This document shows positions 1 through 7,748 of a stretch of 64,000 nucleotides of DNA, in pieces. Source of the DNA: Glycomyces sambucus (GTDB taxonomy: Bacteria > Actinomycetota > Actinomycetes > Mycobacteriales > Micromonosporaceae); contig NZ_FNGF01000001.1 of assembly GCF_900102815.1 (NCBI RefSeq), forward strand, positions 641,443-705,442, in the 5' to 3' direction. The notes below the pieces were generated by a model that was given only the letters and a program-made list of their open reading frames with translations, had not been told where the DNA came from and did no database searches. Every line of letters begins with the position of its first letter. Position 1 is the stretch's first letter. The translations under genes were made by a program, and so were the position numbers.

Positions 1-625
1 CGTTGTAGAGGCTGCCGATCGCGGCGCCGGAGCCGAGGGCGAGCGCGGCGGGCAGGAGCTCGTCGCGTCCGAAGTAGACGCGGAGGTCGGGGCGGGCGAG
101 GCGGACCGCCTCCAGTTCCATCAGGTCCTCGTCGGTGAACTTCACCGCCGCGAGGAAGGGGACCGCGGCGGCGACCTCGCTGGGGCGCGGGACGGGGCCG
201 GTCATCGACGGGATCTGGTAGTAGCAGAACGGGACCCCGGCCGCGGCGGAGGCCACTTCGGACAGCCAGTCGACCAGGTGCGCGAGCGTCGGCGCCTGCC
301 CGTAGTAGGGCGCGACGGTGGCGACGAGGTCGACGCCGAGGCCCTTGGCGTGGGCGGCGAGGTCGCGGGTGGTCGCCAGCGGCAGCCCGCCGACGTGGAC
401 GCCCAGGCCGAAGCCGTCCGGGCGGGCGGCGGCCCACGCCTCCAGGATGGACACGCGTTCTTCGACGGTGAGGAACGGGAACTCGCCGCTCGTGCCGTTG
501 ACGAAGGCACCCTGCACGCCGGTCGAGCGCAGGTGCGCCAGCTGCTCGGGGACGCGGTCGAGGTCGACCCGCCCGGTCCCGTCGTACGGCGCCAGGGCGG
601 CCGCCCAGAATTCGAACCGGCTCAT
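1..625 (-). CDS. DapA/NanA-family Schiff-base lyase or aldolase (3' end missing)
   Basis: This is the first 208 residues of a dihydrodipicolinate synthase/N-acetylneuraminate lyase family TIM barrel; the rest lies beyond the left edge. Visible family features are the GTSGE substrate-carboxylate loop (residues 44-48), the YYQIP tyrosine motif (135-139) and the Schiff-base lysine in VKFTDED (Lys162). The family cleaves or condenses 2-oxo acids with aldehydes. The gene lies 22 bp downstream of a sugar ABC importer on the same strand, so a role in catabolism of the imported sugar or sugar acid (for example a sialic acid-like or 2-keto-deoxy compound) is more likely than lysine synthesis. That role is inferred from context. 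The ATG start was chosen because the reading frame begins in the short gap after the permease stop. Confidence 0.85.
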   Translation of the reverse strand, partial: MSRFEFWAAALAPYDGTGRVDLDRVPEQLAHLRSTGVQGAFVNGTSGEFPFLTVEERVSILEAWAAARPDGFGLGVHVGGLPLATTRDLAAHAKGLGVDLVATVAPYYGQAPTLAHLVDWLSEVASAAAGVPFCYYQIPSMTGPVPRPSEVAAAVPFLAAVKFTDEDLMELEAVRLARPDLRVYFGRDELLPAALALGSGAAIGSLYN

Positions 626-647
626 GAGCTGTCCTTTCACGCGTGTG

Positions 648-1505
648 TCACGCCTTGGTGGCGCCGTCGGTGAGCCCGGCGACGATGTACCGCTGGAGGA
701 AGACGAACGCCGCGATCACCGGCAGGGCCACGACCGCGGAGACCGCCATGAGGTCGTTCCAGCGCACCCCGAACTCGTTGGTGATCTCGGCCAGGACGAT
801 CGTGATCGGCTGGATGCCCTCGCTGGTGGCGAGCGAGAGCCCGAACACGAACTCGCCCCACGCGCCCAGGAAGCTCACGACGGCCACCGTGACGATGCCG
901 GGCACCGAGATCGGGAGTGCGATGCGCGCGAACGAGGAGAGCTCGCCGCAGCCGTCCATCCTGGCCGCCTCGACCACCTCCTCGGGGACGCCGAGGAAGT
1001 ACGGCCGCAGGATCGTGACCGCCAGCGGCACCGCCAGCGCGCAGTTCGCGATGACGAGCCCGGCGTACGAGTCCACCAGGCCCGCACCGGAGAACAGGAC
1101 GAACATCGGCAGGGCGAGGTTCACCGAGGGCACCATCTGCACGACGAGCATGAGCATCATGACCGCACCGACGCCGCGGACCCGGAACTTCGCGAGCCCG
1201 TACGCGGCGGGCAGCGCGAGGAGGAGCGTGAGCACGGTGGTGCCGACCGCGATGACGGCGCTGTTGGCGAGGCCGCGCGCGATGTCGGGGTCGGCGAAGA
1301 CCGCGCGGGTGTAGGACTCGACGGTCGGCGGCAGCGGGACCAGGTCCGGGGGCACGCGGAAGACCGCGTCGCCGGTCTTCAGAGAGGTGACGACCATCCA
1401 GTAGACGGGAATCAGGTAGACGGCGGCGGCGATGGTGCCGGCGGTCGCGAGCCACCGGCGGGTGCGGCGGTCGCGGCGCGAGCCGGTCGCGGTGGTCGCG
1501 CTCAT
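648..1505 (-). CDS. Sugar ABC transporter permease, MalG type
   Basis: Integral membrane permease of 285 residues with the MalG/UgpE layout: one N-terminal helix (about residues 18-38), a periplasmic stretch, then five further helices. The EAA loop for docking to the ATPase is present (EAARMDGCGELSSFARIALP). The ATG overlaps the stop of the preceding permease gene by 4 bp (ATGA), which suggests translational coupling. It partners the permease at 1502-2506 and the lipoprotein at 2510-3760. No ATPase gene is in the operon, so a shared MsiK-type ATPase encoded elsewhere probably energises it, as is usual for actinobacterial carbohydrate importers. The substrate is not determined by the sequence. 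Confidence 0.93.
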   Translation of the reverse strand: MSATTATGSRRDRRTRRWLATAGTIAAAVYLIPVYWMVVTSLKTGDAVFRVPPDLVPLPPTVESYTRAVFADPDIARGLANSAVIAVGTTVLTLLLALPAAYGLAKFRVRGVGAVMMLMLVVQMVPSVNLALPMFVLFSGAGLVDSYAGLVIANCALAVPLAVTILRPYFLGVPEEVVEAARMDGCGELSSFARIALPISVPGIVTVAVVSFLGAWGEFVFGLSLATSEGIQPITIVLAEITNEFGVRWNDLMAVSAVVALPVIAAFVFLQRYIVAGLTDGATKA

Positions 1506-2506
1506 GCGCTCTGCTCCTTCCGCAGGGCCCGGAAATACCAGAGGGACAAGGCGATCGGCACGATCATGAGGACCGTGGTGGCGACCGAGGCGGTGTCGAA
1601 GCGGGAGAACTCGAACGCCTCGTTGTACGCGTAGACGGGCAGTGTCGCGGTCGCGCCGCCGGGCCCGCCCGCGGTCATGAGGAAGATCGTGTCGAAGTTC
1701 TTGAACGTGTAGATGAAGACGAGCAGCAGCGCGGCGAGCGAGACCGGGCGCAGCTGCGGGAGCGTGAGGTGCCGGAACTGGCGCCACGGCGAGGCCCCGT
1801 CGATGCGCGCGGCCTCGTACAGCCCCTTGGGGATGCCTTCGAGCCCGGCGGCGAGCAGGATCATCGCGAACGGGGCGAAGCTCCACGCGGTGGCGATGAC
1901 GACCGCGGCGACCGCCGCCGTGGGCCGGCCGAGCCAGAACAGGTCGCCTTCGAGGAGCCCGAGCGCGCGCAGCAGCGCGTTGAGCAGCCCGTAGCTGCCG
2001 TCGAGGAGCCACCGCCACACGTTGGCGCTGACCACGGTCGGGAGCACCCAGGCGACGAGGATGAGCGCGCGCAGCACGTCCCGGCCGCGGAAGGGCCGGC
2101 GCAGCAGGAGCGCGAGGCCGAGTCCGATCGCGAACGTGAGCGCCACGCTCGCGACGGTGTAGACCGCGGACACCGCGAAGGCGTCCCAGAAGCGCGGCCG
2201 GTCGAACTGGTCGACGTAGTTGTCGAGGCCGACCCAGCGCGCCCCGCCTTGGACGACCTCGCGCAGGCCGATGTCGAAGAAGCTCTGGAGCACGCTGTAG
2301 AGCAGCGGGTAGACGACGGTGGCGCCGACGAAGAGCACGGCCGGGGCGATGAACAGCAGCGGCGCGAGGCGGCGGCGGCCCCGCCTGCGGGGCCCGGCCG
2401 GGCGCGGTGAGGTGGCGGCGCGGGCGGCGACGATGCCCGGCGAGGCCGCGCCCGGTGCAGCGCTGCCCGGCGTGTCTCGCCGCACGGTGGGCGGTGGAAC
2501 GGCCAC
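1502..2506 (-). CDS. Sugar ABC transporter permease, MalF type
   Basis: A 334-residue membrane permease of the MalF/UgpA class. A Pro/Arg-rich cytoplasmic N-terminus (about 45 residues) precedes six hydrophobic helices. The EAA motif EAARIDGASPWRQFRHLTLP contacts the ATPase. It is the second gene of the importer operon, 3 bp after the binding-protein stop codon and overlapping the MalG-type gene by 4 bp. The N-terminal extension before the first helix is longer than in typical homologues and low in complexity, so the true start could be slightly downstream; however, there is no better-supported codon next to the upstream stop. Confidence 0.92.
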   Translation of the reverse strand: MAVPPPTVRRDTPGSAAPGAASPGIVAARAATSPRPAGPRRRGRRRLAPLLFIAPAVLFVGATVVYPLLYSVLQSFFDIGLREVVQGGARWVGLDNYVDQFDRPRFWDAFAVSAVYTVASVALTFAIGLGLALLLRRPFRGRDVLRALILVAWVLPTVVSANVWRWLLDGSYGLLNALLRALGLLEGDLFWLGRPTAAVAAVVIATAWSFAPFAMILLAAGLEGIPKGLYEAARIDGASPWRQFRHLTLPQLRPVSLAALLLVFIYTFKNFDTIFLMTAGGPGGATATLPVYAYNEAFEFSRFDTASVATTVLMIVPIALSLWYFRALRKEQSA

Positions 2507-2509
2507 GGG

Positions 2510-3760
2510 TCAGCGCCCCATGGCCTCGTCGATGGCCGCCTGCGCCTCGGCCGCGGCGTCGGCGGGCGTCGCCGATCCGCTGATGACGGCCTGGAGCGCC
2601 TGCTGGACGATGGTCAGCGCCTCGGTGGAGTGCAGCGCGGTCTCCCCCGTCGGCGCCCAGGCGTTCTCGAGCTGGTCGGCGAACACGGCCCGGACCGGGT
2701 CGGTCACCGCGCCGGGCACGTCGGAGCGCGCGGGGAGCTTGTTGCGCTCGGGCAGGTACTCCTCCAGCACGCTCGGCTGCTGCATCCACTCGATGAGGTC
2801 CCACGCGGCGTCCGCGTCGCCGCTGCCGGCGCCGATCGCGAGGTTCTCGGCGGACAGGAACGTCGCCTCGGTGGCGTCGGCGGGGAGCGGGGCCACGTTC
2901 CAGGCGAGGTCGGGGGCGTTCTCGCGCACGACGTTGACGGCGCTGGCGGAGTTGATCGCCATGGCGGCCTCGCCGTTGGTGAACGCGGCCATCGCGTCGT
3001 CCTCGTTCCAGGTGAGGAAGCCCTCGGAGAGCCCTCCGGAGGCGGTCATCCGCTGGAACGACTCGAGCGCGGCGGTGCCGGCCCCGCCGCCGAAGTCCGC
3101 GAGGTCGCCGCCCGCGGCGAGAGTGCGCAGGAGGATCCCGGTGGCCCCTTCGGCGCCTTCGATGCCGGAGACGGCGAGCCCGTAGGAGGCGGCGCCGCTG
3201 TCGGCGATCGCGGCCGCGGCGGCCTCCATCTCGTCCCAGGTGGTCGGGACCGCGACGCCGGCCGCGGCGAGGGCGTCCTCGTTGTAGTAGAGCGCGTAGT
3301 CGTCGGCGAGGTGCGGGATGCCGTAGGTGGCGCCGTCGACCTGGCCGGTCTCCCAGCCGGCGTCGTAGTAGGCGTCCCGCTCGCCCCAGGCGTCGGCGTA
3401 GGCGCTGAGGTCCTCGATGATCCCGGCGTCGGCGAGCTGGCCGGTCTCGTAGGCGTTGACGAGCGCCACGTCGGGGAGGCCGCCGGCCGCGGCCTGCTGC
3501 TGGAGGGTGCGGCCGAAGTCCTCGAAGGGGATGAAGCGCGGCTCGACCTCGACGCCGGTCTCCTCGGTGTACCGCTCCAGCATCGCTTCGAGGGGGACGC
3601 CGTGCGGGTCGCCGTAGTAGTGCCAGAACGTGATGACGCCGTCGCCGGCGTCGGCCTCGTCGGCGCTGCCGCCGCCGAAGACGCCGCAGGCGGTGAGGGA
3701 GAGGGCTGCGGTGAGCGCCGTCAGGGCGGTGGCCGTGCGGCGGAGGGGTGCACGCGTCAT
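2510..3760 (-). CDS. Extracellular sugar-binding lipoprotein of the ABC importer
   Basis: Solute-binding protein of 416 residues in the family-1 (MalE-like) class. It opens with a lipoprotein signal peptide ending in the lipobox LTAC (lipidated Cys25), followed by a Gly/Ser/Asp linker and the ITFWHYYG strand typical of the family. The GGAGG ribosome site lies about 6 nt upstream of the ATG. As first gene of the operon it is served directly by the promoter at 3803-3831. It should capture the sugar outside the membrane and deliver it to the two downstream permeases. The ligand is unknown; the aldolase at the end of the operon hints at a sugar acid or amino sugar. Confidence 0.93.
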   Translation of the reverse strand: MTRAPLRRTATALTALTAALSLTACGVFGGGSADEADAGDGVITFWHYYGDPHGVPLEAMLERYTEETGVEVEPRFIPFEDFGRTLQQQAAAGGLPDVALVNAYETGQLADAGIIEDLSAYADAWGERDAYYDAGWETGQVDGATYGIPHLADDYALYYNEDALAAAGVAVPTTWDEMEAAAAAIADSGAASYGLAVSGIEGAEGATGILLRTLAAGGDLADFGGGAGTAALESFQRMTASGGLSEGFLTWNEDDAMAAFTNGEAAMAINSASAVNVVRENAPDLAWNVAPLPADATEATFLSAENLAIGAGSGDADAAWDLIEWMQQPSVLEEYLPERNKLPARSDVPGAVTDPVRAVFADQLENAWAPTGETALHSTEALTIVQQALQAVISGSATPADAAAEAQAAIDEAMGR

Positions 3761-3802
3761 TGGTCCTCCAGGAGTCGCGTCGTCGGAACTCGTGATCGCA
3801 GG

Positions 3803-3831
3803 AGTAGATCAGATATCTGATAACTTGTCAA
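3803..3831 (-). promoter_or_regulatory. Promoter of the sugar importer operon with an operator in the spacer
   Basis: Read on the minus strand, TTGACA (3831-3826) and TCTACT (3808-3803) are separated by exactly 17 bp, a near-consensus housekeeping promoter for the gene starting at 3760. The perfect 14-bp palindrome ATCAGATATCTGAT (3808-3821) fills most of the spacer and touches the -10 box. A repressor bound there would block RNA polymerase. The symmetry suits a GntR- or LacI-type dimer, but no candidate regulator gene is adjacent. Confidence 0.7.
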
Positions 3832-3841
3832 CGGAGCCCGC

Positions 3842-3888
3842 TTGACGCAACCCTTGGGTTGCGATAGAGTCGCAACCAGAAGGTTGCG
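3842..3888 (+). promoter_or_regulatory. Promoter with two tandem inverted repeats, probable ArsR operators
   Basis: TTGACG (3842-3847) and TAGAGT (3865-3870) have a 17-bp spacer and drive the operon starting at 3906. Two inverted repeats share the arm CGCAACC: one at 3846-3863 (arms CGCAACCC and GGGTTGCG, 2-bp spacer) between -35 and -10, and one at 3871-3888 (arms CGCAACC and GGTTGCG, 4-bp spacer) over the start of transcription. The ArsR-type repressor encoded at 4327 is the obvious ligand, giving autoregulation. Confidence 0.7.
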
Positions 3889-3905
3889 AGCATTGGAGTA
3901 CGGCC

Positions 3906-4337
3906 ATGGGCTTTCCCGACCGCATCGAGCGGACCCTGGACCTCGCGCACCCGCCGAGCCGGGTCTGGACCGCGCTGACCACGGCCGAGGGCCTGAGCGG
4001 CTGGTTCGGCAGCGAGACCGAGATCGACCTGCGCCCCGGCGGGCGCGCGTGGATGCGCTGGGACGACGGCTCGACCGCCGACGTGCGCGTCGAACGCGTG
4101 GAGGAGCCCCGGGTCTTCGGGTTCACCTGGCCGATCACCGGCCTGCCCGCGGACGACCCGCGGCGCACCTACGTCGAGTTCACGCTCGAACCGGCCGGGG
4201 CCGGCACGCGGCTGCGCGTGGTCGAGACCGGTTTCGCCCAGCTCCCCGCCGACGCGCACCGCGCGGCGTTCGAGGGCAACACCGGCGGCTGGGCGAGCGA
4301 GCTCGCGGAACTGGCCGGGTACCTCGATGGCCGATGA
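3906..4337 (+). CDS. SRPBCC (AHSA1/START-like) domain protein
   Basis: A 143-residue SRPBCC/AHSA1-type helix-grip protein. The N-terminus IERTLDLAHPPSRVWTALTT leads into the GLSGWFGSE stretch, and the C-terminal helix GWASELAELAGYLDG closes the ligand cavity. Such proteins bind hydrophobic ligands or act with a partner regulator; the ligand is unknown. It is the first gene of a three-gene operon and overlaps the ArsR gene by 11 bp. This pairing of SRPBCC with an ArsR repressor is widespread in bacteria and is often detoxification-related, so a sensing or stress role is inferred. ATG start at 3906. Confidence 0.88.
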   Translation: MGFPDRIERTLDLAHPPSRVWTALTTAEGLSGWFGSETEIDLRPGGRAWMRWDDGSTADVRVERVEEPRVFGFTWPITGLPADDPRRTYVEFTLEPAGAGTRLRVVETGFAQLPADAHRAAFEGNTGGWASELAELAGYLDGR

Positions 4338-4671
4338 CGTCGAGGCCGTCGCCGAGCGGGTGTTCACCGCAATCGCCGACCCGTCCCGGCGCGCGGTCCT
4401 GGCCGCGCTCGCCGCGCACGGCCCGGCCACGGTCACCGAACTCGCCGACCGCCTCCCGATCACGCGCCAGGCGGTCGCGAAGCACCTCGCGCTGCTGACC
4501 GAGGCGGGCCTGGTCGCGGCCGGGCCGCCGGAGGGCCGCCGCGTCCGGTACGGGCTCCGGTCCGCGCCGATGCAGGTGGCGCAGCGGTTCCTCGCCTCGC
4601 TGGCGCGGGACTGGGACGGCCGGCTGCAAGCCCTGCAGGACCACTTGACGAGAGAGGCGGAAGACCGGTGA
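4327..4671 (+). CDS. ArsR-family winged-helix repressor
   Basis: A 114-residue ArsR/SmtB-type regulator. DNA-binding helices fall at about residues 36-60 (TVTELADRLPITRQAVAKHLALL), followed by the wing region (AGLVAAGPPEGRRVRYGLR). The classical metal-binding CxC box is absent, so it is not a metal sensor of the ArsR type proper. It belongs to the SdpR-like group that pairs with SRPBCC proteins. It overlaps both neighbours (11 bp upstream, 4 bp downstream), indicating one transcript. It probably binds the twin CGCAACC repeats in the promoter at 3842-3888. Confidence 0.9.
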   Translation: MADDVEAVAERVFTAIADPSRRAVLAALAAHGPATVTELADRLPITRQAVAKHLALLTEAGLVAAGPPEGRRVRYGLRSAPMQVAQRFLASLARDWDGRLQALQDHLTREAEDR

Positions 4672-5048
4672 CACCGAGGTTCGAAGGCGGCCGGAACATC
4701 GCCATGAAGCTCCCGAAGGCCCGGTTCGACGCCGTGGTGGCGTTCTACCGCGACGTGCTGGGCATGACCGTGACCGACGAGTCGGACGCCGACGTCGCGG
4801 CGGGCGTGGCGCAGTGCGCCTCCGTCGCGTTCGGCCCCGTGACGCTCTGGCTCGACCGGGTCGACAACTACACCGGGGCCGAGCTCTGGCTGGAGCTGTG
4901 CACCGACGACGTGGACGCGGCGATGGCGCACCTGGCCGCCCACGGGGTGTCCCCGCAGGACGAGCTGGAGGCCCTGCCCCCGGGATCGGACGGGCATTGG
5001 ATCTCCAATCCGGTCATGATCCCCCACCTGGTGCGCCGTCCCGACTGA
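4668..5048 (+). CDS. VOC-superfamily (glyoxalase/dioxygenase-like) protein
   Basis: A 126-residue protein of the vicinal oxygen chelate fold: the FDAVVAFYRDVLGM helix and the LWLELCTDDVDAAMAHLAAHG repeat are diagnostic. The GTG start overlaps the ArsR stop by 4 bp (GTGA). The usual first metal-binding His near the N-terminus is not evident, so metal-dependent catalysis is uncertain and a binding role is possible. Co-transcription with the SRPBCC/ArsR pair suggests a shared inducer. A strong terminator follows at 5120-5154. Confidence 0.85.
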   Translation: MTPRFEGGRNIAMKLPKARFDAVVAFYRDVLGMTVTDESDADVAAGVAQCASVAFGPVTLWLDRVDNYTGAELWLELCTDDVDAAMAHLAAHGVSPQDELEALPPGSDGHWISNPVMIPHLVRRPD

Positions 5049-5119
5049 CGGCGGTCCGCCGCCGGGCCCCCGGAGCGCAGATCAATTGCGGCACAAGGCC
5101 GTCGAGGCACCGGCCCACC

Positions 5120-5154
5120 GCCGGGCCGCCCGCTCGCGGGGCGGCCCGGCTTTT
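5120..5154 (+). terminator. Rho-independent terminator of the SRPBCC-ArsR-VOC operon
   Basis: GCCGGGCCGCCC (5120-5131) pairs perfectly with GGGCGGCCCGGC (5139-5150) across a 7-nt loop and is followed by TTTT. It is one of the few hairpins in the window with a T tract. Confidence 0.85.
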
Positions 5155-5170
5155 GCGTGACCCGCACCGG

Positions 5171-5190
5171 TACCTTGCGGTGATAAGGTA
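5171..5190 (+). promoter_or_regulatory. Inverted repeat over the padR -10 box (probable PadR operator)
   Basis: TACCTT (5171-5176) and AAGGTA (5185-5190) form a perfect inverted repeat with an 8-bp spacer, the same arm spacing as known PadR sites. The second arm overlaps the presumed -10 TAAGGT (5184-5189), which lies 6 nt before the ATG at 5196. The transcript would therefore be leaderless and self-repressed. Confidence 0.6.
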
Positions 5191-5195
5191 GCTGC

Positions 5196-5513
5196 ATGGA
5201 GGCTAAGTTCGCTGCGCTGCGCCGGGGGATGCTCGAACCCGTGGTGCTGGCCGCGCTGGACGGGGAGAGCCGGTACGCCGGGGAGATCGCCCAGCTGCTC
5301 CGCGACGCGGAGTTCCCGGTGCAGGACGGCACCCTGCACCCGCTGCTGAACCGGCTCCGGCGCGAAGGGCTCCTCACGCACGAGTGGCGCGAGTCCCCCA
5401 GCGGCCCCCCGCGGAAGTACCTCTCGCTCTCCGCCGAAGGCCGGACCCAGCTCACCCTGTTCCGGGACTACTTCCGCAGCCTCGCAACGATGATCGACTC
5501 GATTGGACATTGA
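5196..5513 (+). CDS. PadR-family transcriptional regulator
   Basis: A 105-residue PadR-type repressor. The winged helix covers residues 1-80: LEPVVLAALDGESRYAGEIAQLL, then DGTLHPLLNRLRREGLLTHEW (recognition helix) and a wing with GPPRKYLSLSAEGR. The short C-terminal helix is for dimerisation. No ribosome site is visible, and a -10-like TAAGGT sits just upstream, so the mRNA is probably leaderless. It directly precedes the PspC-domain gene, a common actinobacterial pairing in which PadR controls an envelope-stress or signalling membrane protein. Confidence 0.92.
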   Translation: MEAKFAALRRGMLEPVVLAALDGESRYAGEIAQLLRDAEFPVQDGTLHPLLNRLRREGLLTHEWRESPSGPPRKYLSLSAEGRTQLTLFRDYFRSLATMIDSIGH

Positions 5514-5515
5514 CC

Positions 5516-6082
5516 GTGGACCACATCGCCCTCAGCGGCCACTCCGGCGCGTTCCCCGTGACCGCCCCCGCGAAACGACTGCTCGTGTCCTATCTGGCCG
5601 ACGCGCGCTCGGCCGTCGGCTCCGGCCCCGACGGCGACGAGACCGTGCGCGACATCGAGATGGCCATCGGCGACCGGCTCCGCGCCGAACTCGACGGCGG
5701 CCCTGCAGGCGTCGAGGAGGCCGCGATGGCGCGCATCCTCGCCGAGACCGGGCCGGTGGAGCCCGGCCCCGACAGTGCTTCTGCAACCGGTGCTGCCCCA
5801 AGCGGTCCCGCCGCGTCCGCCCCGCGGGCTCCCGGCCGGAGCCTGCCCTGGCTGTACCGCATCGACGAGGGCAAGTGGTTCGGCGGCCTGTGCCTCGGGC
5901 TCGCCACGCGCAGCGACCTCCGGGTGGACTGGGTGCGCGTCTTCGCGATCGTGTTCCTGTTCGTCACCAGCGGCCTGCTCGGCGTCGCGTACCTGATCGC
6001 GCTGCTGTTCGTGCCGCGCATGGAGACCGTCGAGGAGTACCGCGCGGCGCTGGAGGAGAGCCGGCGCGGCCACCGGCCCTGA
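5516..6082 (+). CDS. PspC-domain membrane protein with HAAS-like N-terminus
   Basis: About 188 residues. The N-terminal half resembles the small helical HAAS signalling domain (VSYLADARSAVGS, then IEMAIGDRLRAELDGG). A low-complexity Ala/Pro linker follows, then a PspC domain beginning LYRIDEGKWFGGLCLGLA and ending in a single membrane helix (VRVFAIVFLFVTSGLLGVAYLIALLFV). PspC domains take part in envelope-stress sensing. GTG at 5516 is 2 nt after the padR stop; a TTG at 5510 is in frame and would overlap that stop, so the start is uncertain by two codons. Co-transcription with padR is clear. Confidence 0.85.
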   Translation: MDHIALSGHSGAFPVTAPAKRLLVSYLADARSAVGSGPDGDETVRDIEMAIGDRLRAELDGGPAGVEEAAMARILAETGPVEPGPDSASATGAAPSGPAASAPRAPGRSLPWLYRIDEGKWFGGLCLGLATRSDLRVDWVRVFAIVFLFVTSGLLGVAYLIALLFVPRMETVEEYRAALEESRRGHRP

Positions 6083-6108
6083 CCCGGCCCTGACCCGGCC
6101 CTGACCCG
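6076..6108. repeat. 11-bp tandem repeat (x3) at the stop codon of the PspC gene
   Basis: Three consecutive copies of GCCCTGACCCG occupy 6076-6086, 6087-6097 and 6098-6108. The first copy contains the gene's TGA stop (6080-6082), so the last coding bases and the stop are repeated downstream. The array fills the gap to the convergent esterase gene. Confidence 0.9.
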
Positions 6109-6110
6109 GC

Positions 6111-7625
6111 TCAGCGCCGGGCCGGTTCCGGGGCGGTGAGCGCGCGGGCGCCCACGTAGCCGTCGGGAACCGTGGCGGACGGCACGTCGAAGACGCGGGT
6201 CACGGGCGCCGCGGGCGAGGCGGCGGGCCAGCCGGGGTCGGCGGTCGCCGCGAACGCGACCGCGGCGCCGTGGAGTTCGGCGGCGAGGGCCTGCGGCGGG
6301 GCGTAGCCGGTGACGCGGTCGGCGGCCCTCGCGTCGAGGTGGTCGAAGAAGAACGGCAGGTCGAGGCAGTGCACGGCCGCGTCGTAGACCGGTGTGCGCC
6401 AAGCGAACCGGTACAGCCACGTCGCGGTGGCCCCGCCCCGGGCGCGGGCGTGGAGCAGGTCGAGGACGCCCGCGCGGAACGCCCGGTCGGTCGTGTACCG
6501 GGCGAGGACCGCCGCGGTCCCGCGGCAGCGCACGTCGGCGTTGTCGGCCATCCACGCGCGGCGGGCCCTCCCGGTAAGGCCGACCCGGCCGAGCAGGGGC
6601 CCGGCGGGCAGGAAGCGCAGGAACCGCTTCGCGTCGCGGAGCGCGGGCGTGAGCTCGTCGTCGCAGGTGCCGACCACGAGCGGGACGGCGGCGCCGTTCC
6701 CGGCCGCGATCGCTCCGGGGATCGTGTCGCGGAGGAGGTCGCCGTCGACGACCGGCCCCATCTGGAGCCCGTGCGCGAGCGCGGAGGTGATCGACTTGGC
6801 GACGTTCCCCTGCCGCAGTCCCACGGCCTTGCGCTGGGACTTGAGCAGGCGTGCCTCGGTGACGCCGAGGAGCGATTCGAGGTTCGGCTCGGCTCCGGCG
6901 TGTTCGGCGATCTGCCGCGAGAACGCCTGCGCGCGTTCGGGTGAGCCGTAGGCGGGAGCGGGCGAGAGGGCCCAGCCGCGGGCGAACAGGCCCTGCGCGC
7001 GGGGCGCGGCGAGGAGGGCGAGGACGGCGGTGCCGCCCGCGGACTGGCCCGCGACGGTGACCCGGCCGGGGTCGCCGCCGAACGCGGCGATGTTGTCCTG
7101 CACCCAGGCGAGGGCCGCGAGCCAGTCGAGGGCGCCGCGGTTGGCGGGGGCGCCCTCGATCCAGCCGAACCCGTCGAAGCCGAGCCGGTAGGAGACGTTG
7201 GCGGTGACGACGCCGTCGCGGCAGAACGGCGCGCCGTCGTACCAGGGGCAGGCCGGGGACCCGGCGGTGAAGCCGCCGCCGTGGATCCACACCAGGACCG
7301 GCAGGCGCGCGCCCGGGCCCGGGTCGGGGGTGAAGACGTCGATGTTCAGGGTCTCGTCGCCGGGGATGTACGCCTCGGGGATGAGCGCGGGCGAGCCGCC
7401 CTTGCGGTAGGGGGTGGGCCCGGGTTCGAGCGCGTCGCGAACGCCGTCCCACGGGGCCTTGGGAACCGGGGCCATGAAGCGCCGCACGCCGGTCGGGGGC
7501 TCGGCGAACGGGATGCCGAGGAAGACCGCGTTCGCGCCGGGGGTCCCCGGCTCGCCGCGCCAGCGCCCGCGCAGGCGCCCGGCCCGGGTCCGGACCTCGG
7601 CGAAGCGGGCGTCCTCCTCGCCCAT
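6111..7625 (-). CDS. Type-B carboxylesterase
   Basis: A 504-residue alpha/beta hydrolase of the carboxylesterase/cholinesterase family. It has the oxyanion-hole segment WIHGGGFTAGS, the nucleophile elbow VAGQSAGGTA (Ser in GQSAGG) and a C-terminal half with the expected acid and histidine regions (for example LYRFAWRTP). It hydrolyses carboxylic esters; the substrate is unknown. No signal peptide is visible, so it is probably cytoplasmic. The start at 7625 is preferred over an upstream in-frame ATG because GGAGGAG lies 6-7 nt before it and the extra 26 residues are low-complexity. Confidence 0.92.
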   Translation of the reverse strand: MGEEDARFAEVRTRAGRLRGRWRGEPGTPGANAVFLGIPFAEPPTGVRRFMAPVPKAPWDGVRDALEPGPTPYRKGGSPALIPEAYIPGDETLNIDVFTPDPGPGARLPVLVWIHGGGFTAGSPACPWYDGAPFCRDGVVTANVSYRLGFDGFGWIEGAPANRGALDWLAALAWVQDNIAAFGGDPGRVTVAGQSAGGTAVLALLAAPRAQGLFARGWALSPAPAYGSPERAQAFSRQIAEHAGAEPNLESLLGVTEARLLKSQRKAVGLRQGNVAKSITSALAHGLQMGPVVDGDLLRDTIPGAIAAGNGAAVPLVVGTCDDELTPALRDAKRFLRFLPAGPLLGRVGLTGRARRAWMADNADVRCRGTAAVLARYTTDRAFRAGVLDLLHARARGGATATWLYRFAWRTPVYDAAVHCLDLPFFFDHLDARAADRVTGYAPPQALAAELHGAAVAFAATADPGWPAASPAAPVTRVFDVPSATVPDGYVGARALTAPEPARR

Positions 7626-7748
7626 CGCGGCTCCTCCCCTCGCTCCCGCGGCGGGCGGCCCGCCGCACGGCGGCGGAGCAGCCGCCCTCGTCACCGTAGA
7701 CACGCGGCGGCCGCTCCGGGAACGGTTCCGGCGATCGGGGCCGGGGCT

